Of a stretch of 64,000 bases of DNA, positions 55,301 to 64,000 are shown in pieces. Location of the stretch: assembly GCA_911728435.2 (NCBI GenBank), contig OU452210.1, positions 7,812,001 through 7,876,000 on the forward strand, in the 5' to 3' direction. This DNA is from Apoderus coryli. Lineage: Eukaryota > Arthropoda > Insecta > Coleoptera > Attelabidae. The translations under genes were made by a program, and so were the position numbers. The notes under the pieces are model-generated. The model was not told where the DNA came from. It saw only the letters and a list, made by a program, of their open reading frames with translations, and searched no databases. Every line of letters starts with the position of its first letter. Positions within the stretch are counted from its first letter, which is position 1.

Positions 55301-58300
55301 TTTACTTATCGTAGTAATAATGAATAAAAGTTTTTTTTACTATCAGACGGAACTGGAGCTTAAAGAAGTTCTTCGATGGATTTATATACTATGTTCATCG
55401 AAAGAGAAAGGGTTTTTTCTTATGTTTGATATAATATGTAAGTATATAGAATCACTGCATCCATCCATGATCTTGAACATTTACGAGTAATTATTATTGC
55501 GAGTGATTTTAATAGTTACATTTAAGGCCGTTAAGTAATATATGTGTATTAATAATAACAATAATAAAACACAGATCGTATAAGTCGGGATTTACAGTTT
55601 TGAATTTTAATTTAGGTATTTGATTTTTGCGATGCAGTTTCGAATAATACATTTAACTAGAGGTATATGACGCTCATTTATTGCTTAAGAAGTATGCAAT
55701 AAATATTAGCCTCTAGTTAAACATAAAAAATATGTTTTGGCTAATTTTATATACTTTTTATTATCGAGTGACTATTCTTCTAACAGGTCTAACAAAACAG
55801 GAAGATTTTTTTCATGAATTCAACGATCAAGATGACGCAAACTTCAAAAAATGTTATAGTTTTAACAAGATTTAAAATGTTGTTAGATTAATTTTGAACC
55901 AAAATTTGCTTTTCCCAGGATTCAAAATCTGAAAAAGGAATTATCTAGCAAACTAGGTACGTGAGATTCGTCTGAACACCGAAAGGAGTTGTTTTTATTA
56001 ATAAACTAAAAAAATTCCGTATATTTTCTGGTTACTTTTTTAAACCCAGTTTTTATAATTGTGTATATAGAGTTTTTTGGGCTGAGGTTAAAATTTGTAA
56101 AAAAAAAAAATCATATTATTTTATTAGATTATGTAGATAGGGTAGGTTCAAAATGAGTGGGTCTGTACCGGACCCTCCACTGCGACCACCGAGGGTCTAT
56201 TGTGGGTCATACCTATTTATATTTGACCCAGCAGCTCAGTCTTCTTAATGAAGTCGATTATTTTGCTGGGTGAGCTTTCTTTTACACTCGCTAGTAGAAG
56301 GGTTACTTCAACAAATATTGCGAATCTGGTTTTAGGTACCACTGGGACTGGGCAAGAACTATTGCTATAGAATTCTCAGAGCCGGCGTCATTGTGTTTGT
56401 GTTCAGTATTAAGTTTTGAAAATGTGTTTGCTTATTTTTATTTTATTTTTTATTTCTTTGTTGACTAAAAAATAGTTATTCATATTAGCTAAACCCTTTA
56501 TTCTTGTGTAATTTTGGTATTATCATTGTCTTTAGGCAATGGTATTATTTAGCTCTCATTATAACAGGATAACGTTAAAGGACTGAGGATAAATTAAACA
56601 TAAAACAAATTTAATATGAAATAAACCCTCTGATTTTTAATCTTAGAATTAAAAGTCATACAATCGCTTTTTGAAAGCCTACTAATAATAATAAGAATGA
56701 TAACTACTACTTGACGTATATAAAATACGTCTAACAATAATTGAATCAACAATATATCAATGGCACTGGTTAAATATCACCCGATTCTATATAAGTATAT
56801 TATTATGCGTAAGTAACAAAGATTTTTCTTCTTTTATTTTTTTTTTCGTAGTTTATTTATTATTAATAATGTTTTTTTTAGTTATTTATTTACACTAATA
56901 AAATAATAAACGTTATAACTTGGATTATTGAAAAGACGTATTACTCAATTTAAATAATTTCCAAGTTAATAGATCAATTATTATTAGATATTGTTTAAAT
57001 GATTTTTAAATATTTTGTTAAAACTTAAGAACTATATCAACAAAATTGAAATAATAATTATTAATAAAATTAATGTTGAGGTATCACACATTTTGTACAA
57101 CATATACTTTAATGTAAAATTAAGATTAATATTGTAATAACTCTAATATATAAATTATTAAAAACAATAAGCAAAATATATACATAAAATTAAAAAATAA
57201 GTGCAGTACTAAGTATAATGAACGCATTCATAATTGCGTTACTGTTTTAGTTAAATAATATTATTTAATAACCAAATTAATTAAAATTTAATACCTACAT
57301 TATTGTCGGTTTCTTAAAACTAATTTTTATTTTCTGTTTCAATTCCAAAAATTTGACTTTTTGGAACATGTAGTTTCTGTAAATCCCCGTCAATAAATAT
57401 AATTGAATATTGATAAAGAGATCTATTAACTTGCTTTGTAAAAGACTGTGCTAACCTTACAAAGAATGGATCACAGTTGAATATCAACATTTTCTAAAAT
57501 ACGAATAAGAATCAATTGGTACATAGTTTTTGAGATTTAACCCACTTAGCTGCATATTTTTTTTTTTAATTTTAAAGCTTACTAGAAGTGATTTATTATC
57601 ATTTAACTCTTGCCTTCCTGAGAATGCGAACACATATTATTTTGCAAAAATAAAGCATGGAAAATGTTTTTTGAAAATTGTCTCTACAAGGTGATTTATT
57701 AATAATTCGAAATCGTCTAACCAAATATCATGAGTTTACCCAAAAGAATTATATTACTCTTTACCTTGTTACGAAGTGTCTTATTTAAGTTTCGGATCAA
57801 AACTTACAGAGAATTTAAGCATTCTAGAACAAACTAAAATACATATATTTGTTACTGTTACTATTACAAATGGCCGGTTTCTCCCCTAAATATTATCGAA
57901 ATGATGAATTCATTTATTTAATACGGGTTTTCAAATCACCGTTAGCTTTGATTTACAGCATCCTCTTCTTTATAAAGATATAAGATGAAGTTTGTATTTC
58001 TTCAGATATTTAAACGCCATTTATATATCTAATCTTTTGACGTTCAGGAAGAAGGAACCTATAATCCATATATCTCAGTGAGATAAATTAATAAAACATA
58101 CCGATATTATGCATATAAACTCTAAATTCATATTTTGATAACGAAAATAGAAACTAATACTGATTGAAAAAAAAAGTTTTTATTATTGTAATATTTCAGG
58201 AAAAAATCTATATTTGCTAATTCACCATATTGGGCACGATTAAATGTATTTTAGATCATCATCTTTTAAGATTTTTTTATAATCAAAATAATTGTAGATT

Positions 58301-58527
58301 ATGCAAGTCTGATGAATCTGTCTCCAAAAGCATTGACCCCATATTGTTCATCACTTTTTATAGCTTGCAAGCTGCAAGCTTATAATTATAAAAACTAATT
58401 TACTAAAATCAATGTAGTAAATAAAAGATATTGTATTTTGTTTCTCTTCCGGGTGTAATCTCAAGGAAATGAAAATGCACTCGCAAAATGTATAAAATAG
58501 CACGTTATTGTTTGAATGGAAATCTTA
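55301..58527. other. intergenic region upstream of the Gln-rich gene
   Basis: No gene supported. It begins with the 5' UTR and promoter of the Gln-rich gene and is otherwise AT-rich, with long A/T runs. A 12-bp inverted repeat TTTAACTAGAGG / CCTCTAGTTAAA lies at about 55651-55722. The more G+C-rich stretch at 56130-56400 has no recognisable coding content. Confidence 0.45.
55381..55388 (-). promoter_or_regulatory. TATA box of the Gln-rich secreted gene
   Basis: On the minus strand TATATAAA (55388-55381) is followed about 30 bases later by CTCCAGTTCC, close to the arthropod initiator TCAGT (near 55354). This would give a 5' UTR of about 54 bases before the ATG at 55300. The spacing is right for a TATA-Inr promoter. 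Confidence 0.6.
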
Positions 58528-58986
58528 CACAGGCCAACAAAATGAAAAAAAAAATTTGGTGCCAGAAATCTAACATCTGATTTTAGATGTTTTTAATGTG
58601 CTGATTCCAAAAATGCCACCAGATTTTTTGTATCAGCTCTAGTTTTTGAGATACACGTTACAGGTTAAATGATATATTTTTTTCTGATAAAGGACAACAA
58701 ATAAAGAGATAAATATGTACTTAATCGTCAAAATAGGAATTTCCCAGAATCTAATTAGCCAAATGGATACCTGGAATTGTCCCTGACCCAATGTTCCTAT
58801 ACTAGGAACTACTCAATACAATGCTCTTACTTACTTTTATACCTGTAATTGCCTATGACCCGATCCTTCTATACCTGCTTGGCTGTACTTGATTTAGTAT
58901 ATTACTGAGTTTTCCCAAGTAAAGTTGTGCTATCATTTTGTGTAAATTTTGGTCGTTTTGTAGTATCAAGACACTAAACTGAAACA

Positions 58987-60687
58987 ATGGCATCCACAAG
59001 CAGACGTACCTGTGTAAATCATCCCGATGTTTTTTGTTATGTGTGTGGTGAATACACTTTGAAAGAGAGCAGAAAAAGGATTTCTGACTTTGTGAAAAGA
59101 GCTTATCTTGCCTATTTTGGCGTTCATTTAGGAGATCAAGATAAATCTTGGGCCCCACATTTCATATGTAAAACATGTGTTGAACATTTGCGACAGTGGA
59201 CAACTGGAAAGAGGAAGTGCCTAAAGTTTGGTGTACCAATGGTTTGGAGAGAACCGCGGAACCATCATGACGACTGCTATTTTTGTCTCGTTAATATTAA
59301 AGGCATAAATAGAAACAATAGACACAAATGGACATATCCTGATCTAGATTCTGCAAGAAGGCCTGTAGTGCATTCGGAAGAAATACCCGTTCCATCATTC
59401 AGCAGTCTACCCAAACTGACAGAAGATGATACAGAAACATCAACGTCTGACGAAGTTAAAAGAATTCAATCAGAAAACGACAGCGATTTTGAAGCAGATT
59501 TAGCAACTCCGCAGTGTTTCAATCAAGAAGAACTAAACGATCTTATAAGAGACCTGAATCTCTCAAAGGAATCCGCTGAATTACTTGCATCCAGATTAAA
59601 AGAAAAAAATCTACTTTGTCGAGGTACTAATATTACATTTTATCGTAAAAGAGATAAGGATCTGCTGCCTTTTTTCACTCAGGAAAATGACTTGGTATTC
59701 TGTAACAATATAAAAGAGCTCTTAGAAAAAATGGGTTTGCCTGAATACACTCCAGATGATTGGCGCCTTTTTATTGACAGTTCAAAACGTAGTTTAAAAT
59801 GTGTTCTTTTACATAACGGTAACAAATATGGCTCAATTCCTATTGGTCATTCTACTACCATGAAGGAAGAATATGAAACAATAGCATTAGTTTTGAGAAA
59901 AATTAAATACGAAGAACATCAGTGGTCAATTTGTGTTGATTTAAAAATGATTAACTTCCTCCTTGGACAGCAGAGTGGTTATACAAAATATCCTTGTTTT
60001 TTGTGCCTTTGGGACAGCAGAGCTAAAAATGAGCACTGGGTTAACAAAAATTGGCCTTCAAGAGATGTCATGATTCAAGGAATACAAAACGTGATCAACG
60101 AACCTTTGGTTTCAAGAGAAAAAATCTTACTTCCGCCCTTGCATATCAAGCTAGGCCTAATGAAGCAATTTGTGAAGGCCTTAAATCGAGATGGAAATTG
60201 TTTTGGGTATTTGTCACGTAAATTTCCTGGCATTAGCACGGAAAAACTAAAAGCTGGTATATTTGATGGTCCTCAAATAAGGCAACTTGTTAAAGATCCA
60301 CAATTCACCACATCAATGAACGAGACTGAATCTAACGCTTGGAGTTCATTTGTTCAAGTAGTACAAAATTTTCTTGGCAATCATAAAGCAGACAATTACG
60401 TAGAATTAGTGGAAACTATGCTTTCAAATTTTAATATTCTCGGCTGTAACATGAGTATAAAAGTTCACTACCTCCACAGCCACCTAGATCGTTTTCCAGA
60501 AAACTTAGGTGATTGTAGTGAAGAACAGGGGGAAAGATTCCACCAGGATATTAAAACTATGGAAGATCGTTATCAAGGACGATGGGATAGCCACATGATG
60601 GCGGACTACTGCTGGAGCCTTCAGCGAGACTGCCCTAGTAAACTCCATTCTAGAAAATCGTATAAAAGAAAATTTTTATGTGATTAG
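58987..60687 (+). CDS. transposase of the 58528-60939 element (566 aa, intact)
   Basis: A single uninterrupted ORF that fills the element. The N-terminal third has paired cysteines suggesting zinc binding: CYVC (17-20), FICKTC, and DDCYFCLVN, with WAPH and VPMVWREPR between. An acidic linker follows at about 140-175. Candidate catalytic acids: Asp264 in LFIDSSKRS, Asp318 in CVDLKMI, which is followed by CFLCLWDSRA (another CxxC pair inside the core), and a C-terminal Glu in CSEEQGERFHQD (512, 513 or 516). The block LPPLHIKLGLMKQFVKAL is strongly patterned. Proteins of this form are found in many copies in insect, hydrozoan and mollusc genomes (recalled family knowledge). ATG 58987 starts MASTSRRTC, the usual N terminus. 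There is no intron; codon use is less AT-extreme than the flanks, fitting a newcomer. Confidence 0.9.
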   Translation: MASTSRRTCVNHPDVFCYVCGEYTLKESRKRISDFVKRAYLAYFGVHLGDQDKSWAPHFICKTCVEHLRQWTTGKRKCLKFGVPMVWREPRNHHDDCYFCLVNIKGINRNNRHKWTYPDLDSARRPVVHSEEIPVPSFSSLPKLTEDDTETSTSDEVKRIQSENDSDFEADLATPQCFNQEELNDLIRDLNLSKESAELLASRLKEKNLLCRGTNITFYRKRDKDLLPFFTQENDLVFCNNIKELLEKMGLPEYTPDDWRLFIDSSKRSLKCVLLHNGNKYGSIPIGHSTTMKEEYETIALVLRKIKYEEHQWSICVDLKMINFLLGQQSGYTKYPCFLCLWDSRAKNEHWVNKNWPSRDVMIQGIQNVINEPLVSREKILLPPLHIKLGLMKQFVKALNRDGNCFGYLSRKFPGISTEKLKAGIFDGPQIRQLVKDPQFTTSMNETESNAWSSFVQVVQNFLGNHKADNYVELVETMLSNFNILGCNMSIKVHYLHSHLDRFPENLGDCSEEQGERFHQDIKTMEDRYQGRWDSHMMADYCWSLQRDCPSKLHSRKSYKRKFLCD

Positions 60688-60720
60688 TGACTAATGTAAT
60701 TATGTAAATTAAGTTTTTGC

Positions 60721-60726
60721 AATAAA
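60721..60726 (+). terminator. polyadenylation signal of the transposase gene
   Basis: AATAAA 34 bases after the stop codon and inside the element, followed by a GTGTCTTTG-TTTTTT stretch as expected downstream of a cleavage site. Confidence 0.6.
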
Positions 60727-60942
60727 TACTTAAATCCATGTGTCTTTGTTTTTTTTAACTGTCAATAGTAATATTATATATTATAACAGTTATAACGTAA
60801 ATTATATACACAATTTTTTAAAAAATCTCAAAAACTAGATCTGATAGACAAAATCTGAGAACCTTTTTACATTCTGCATCCAAAAATTACTCAGGAACAG
60901 TTAAAAAATCGCAGGCACCAAAATGTGTGTTGGCCTGTGTTA

Positions 60943-63900
60943 TCTAACTATGTGATGTATGCCAGTGAGGCATGACTCCAAGTTGTTATAACATACTTCT
61001 TAGAATGTGTTTTAATGGTTCCACCAAGCTTTTATTTGAAAAATAATTTACTTGTTCATAACGTTCAAGCTTCTACCGAGAAATTTATGATATTGGTATA
61101 TTGACAAAACCATACTATGATTACAGATTATTTCTAATCCTAATAATGGTCATTAAGTTCAATATGATTCATTCATTCAAAATCACTTTAAAAATGTACC
61201 ATCGTGAATTAAGACTAACAAAAAGCACGGAACTTCCTTTCTTTCAATGATATGGTTTATCACTGATGACGAAGCACACGTTACTGGTTTCACCAAAGGC
61301 AAAAAACGGTTCTTTATTTATTTAAAATGAACAACTTCATCTTGTTGTGATGCTGCTAAATATCAGCTTTATGCAACCTATCTACTTGTTTAGGAAGGAT
61401 GTGTTACCAGTTAATGAAGGAAAATTGAACCCAACTGCGAATGATACTACAAAATATCAAAAACTAGTACCAGAAATGTTTGATCCTATTAGTAATTCTT
61501 GTAATAGATTATTATTGTTCAACTTGTGTATATTTTTTGTAAAGTTCACTTGAGGGTACTTTTGTGATATAATTATGAAATACACGACTTTCTAGTTTCT
61601 ATTGACAAAAATAGAAAATAGTACGTTAGTTTTTGTTGTGAAAGGGACAGTATATAGTAATAGCAGAGCTCCCACAATGGCAAAATTTTATATTTCATTT
61701 CTTTTCTAGCGGAGGGATTAGGTACATCAGTCTAAGTAGCTCTGCACGCGTGACTAGAAATAATAAAATGTAAAAAAGTTAAAATAGAACGTGACCTGTG
61801 GTATGGAGAGCAATTTTGTGACCTGACATATTTCCTCCATATATTTTCGTTCTATTTTAATATTTTAAAAAGTAAATCACAAAAAACTTACATAGCTTTT
61901 GAGATGTCGCTTAAATTAAGTTACAATCTATGCTAATACGTTAATTTATATGGCATAAACATCTGTATAACAATTAAAATAAAATTGAAATTCACCACTA
62001 AAATAAAATATAGGACCTAATACTGAATTATTACATTTATTGATCGTTTTGAACATTCCTTCGTCAAAGAATTGCAAAGTAGTGTTAAGTTACCTATTTT
62101 ACTTTTTGTGCCACATAAATTTGGTCTTTCTAAATTAAAATTTGTTGTAGAGCCTAAGAAGATGGTTTGATTAAAACCAAAACGTTGGAATTTAACTGAT
62201 TTAGTTTTCTTCACTTTTTGTTGTTGATCCCAATTTCTAGTTTCTTTGTGAGAATTACGCTAGTCGCTAATTAATTTTTATATTTCGGTTAATATGGATA
62301 ATCATATAAATCAGTCATAACGTGCACGATCCTGACATTTTTCTTCATGCTCATACATGTGTGGATTAAATTTAAACAATTAGGACTTTTGAAAAAAAAT
62401 AGTTTATTATTATTTTTATATGTTGTATGATTTTGAAAGATTTATACAGATGCGTTATTTAAATTTCGTAAGAAGCCAAGCCCGTGTGACATGCAGTTAA
62501 TCAATAAATCATAATTAATTAATAACTATTCATATGTACATTATTGTTAAAGATAGTTTGAGCATAAGTATTTAAATTTTAATTTTAAAAATAGTGTTTT
62601 CACATAATAATCAAAAGAATCTTTTTTTTTTCCATTTTATATTCTTATTGGTGACCTGGAGTTTGTAAGAATATAAATTAGAATACGAAATCTTTTGTAA
62701 ATACAATAAATGTCTATGCCATATATTTTTGACCTGGAGTAATTAAGCACTTATAGAGATTGTAACAGAATTTTACAATATGGGTAAAAATTAATATTTT
62801 GATAGGTGTATTTTTTAAAGAGGTTTAAAGATACTGTTATTTTTCTTTTTGTTCTTACGTATAACAAATTAGAATTTACATTACAATAATATACATGTGT
62901 TGTGAATCGTATATTGTATGCCATTTGGTGCAGAATATTTCACCTAATTTAGGATAAATATGAGGTAATCTGGGTTTTATAACAAAAAATAATTTGGTTA
63001 TAATACTTCATCAATCGCATTTTTTTGACACCTAGTTATTAATATAATTTCAATTCAATCTGTCACATATGGGGTCATAAATTAAAATAAAATAAAGTTT
63101 TAAATTCTTACTAATGGTGTACACTCTCATGTCCAATTAAAAAAATATGGAAATATTAAATAACAGTATAGGGAAACGAAGACATTTTCGTATACAGTGT
63201 TTTAATATTGCATTTTTTTAAATTGGAACTTAAAACTGTTCGATTGTCAGTGGTTAATAGTATTTAAAATTTAAGATTAATATGAAGTAGTAAATTCTAA
63301 CATTTTAAAATCAAAACGATTTTTTTAATAATTTGAGCTAATTTTTAATTTTCAGTTAGATGTCAAATATTTACTTATATTCGTGATTTCAAAATGGCCA
63401 AATTTTGTTAATAAACCAGATATCTTGCTTTCAATTTCGAAGGGTTATTAAACTGCCAAACCAGGAAAGCTTTTATTTATGGATAAAATAAGTTGTGGTG
63501 GGTTCGGATTTAGCGATAACACCATTTATTTTTAACCATTTAATTTTATCAAGAATTATACCTTTTCTAATGCTTTAGATAAGAAAAAAATATCTTCCGA
63601 ATACTACTGTGTTTGACACACTGTACCTTAACAAGAGTAATACTTGAGATTGCATTCCAAAGGTATACGTACCACTATTTTGTTTTAGATCTTTCTTTTT
63701 TCACAATCAAATTAGTTGTAATAATTACAATTTGTCATGCGTTCACATTTTATAACATAAGTTTGTTCTGATTTGAGTGAAAGCATCACTATATAGAAAT
63801 ACGATTATTGTGCAGATTACCTCATATGTATTTGAGTTGAGAAATGGCGATTTTTGTGAGCAAGCTCGTTAAAAGTAGTATGTATAATATATCTAACTAG

Positions 63901-64000
63901 GCTACGATAACAGTATTCATATTATTGTAATACTAAGGCACGGACCCAGCTCACTGCTTGTTCTTGCAACAAGCTCATTTCATGTGGTGTGGAAGACAAG
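60943..64000. other. AT-rich region without recognised gene
   Basis: Open runs at 61347 (plus) and 62017 (minus) show no protein signature. An imperfect inverted repeat AAAATAGAACG...CGTTCTATTTT lies at about 61782-61861. Nothing else can be supported. Confidence 0.5.

Larger units (their letters stand above)
58528..60939 (+). mobile_element. complete DNA transposon with TTA target duplication (CMC/Chapaev3-like)
   Basis: The element starts CACAGGCCAACA at 58528, and the inverse TGTTGGCCTGTG ends at 60939. TTA flanks both sides (58525-58527, 60940-60942). Beyond the 12-bp perfect core the ends share TTGGTGCC and, further in, ATCAG-TCTAGTTTTTGAGAT (left about 58628-58652; its inverse on the right about 60830-60855). 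The 2412-bp element contains one open transposase gene with its own AATAAA. Complete ends, exact 3-bp duplication and an intact ORF indicate recent, possibly autonomous, transposition. Assignment to the CMC/Chapaev3-like group rests on the CACAG termini, the 3-bp duplication and the protein type. Confidence 0.9.

Overview
The window is nuclear DNA from an insect. It is AT-rich, its genes are split by GT-AG introns, and it carries insect genes (big brain, an HMG-CoA reductase with insect-style introns, a secreted LRR protein) plus many DNA-transposon relics. A beetle or bug is possible because a KDM7/PHF8-type demethylase is present, but I cannot name the order with confidence. No prokaryotic or viral features are seen.

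Layout, left to right. (1) 277-7215, plus: the last eight visible exons of HMG-CoA reductase, from the end of the sterol-sensing region through the whole catalytic domain; the 5' part lies outside the window. (2) 8466-10100, minus: a complete five-exon XPA gene (nucleotide excision repair), tail to tail with HMGCR. (3) 11611-18140, plus: a complete 13-exon KDM7/PHF8-type histone demethylase, head to head with XPA across 1.5 kb. (4) 21958-24951, minus: a complete four-exon FAM8A1-type RDD membrane protein (ER-associated degradation), with a non-autonomous hAT element 192 bp upstream of its start codon. (5) 27867-47365, minus: a complete four-exon big brain (MIP/aquaporin family, Notch pathway) with a 15.6 kb intron. 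That intron holds a nested, intronless plus-strand gene for a secreted LRR + cysteine-rich protein (37950-39410), an internally deleted piggyBac element, and several small inverted-repeat elements. (6) 48288-55300, minus: a six-exon gene for a secreted Gln/Tyr/Pro-rich protein of unknown function, with a TATA-type promoter, a five-codon first coding exon and a dead mariner copy in intron 1. (7) 58528-60939: a complete DNA transposon with matching ends, a TTA target duplication and an open 566-codon transposase, similar to the CMC/Chapaev3-like group. The rest (55.3-58.5 kb and 61-64 kb) shows no gene I can support.

The host genes are unrelated: isoprenoid synthesis, DNA repair, chromatin, ER quality control, Notch signalling and extracellular matrix. 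All exon joins given were checked by hand for GT-AG borders and continuous frame. The less ordinary signals are the intact transposon, a small family of palindromic elements shared between KDM7 and big brain introns, the nested LRR gene, the orphan Gln-rich secreted protein, and several long hairpins.
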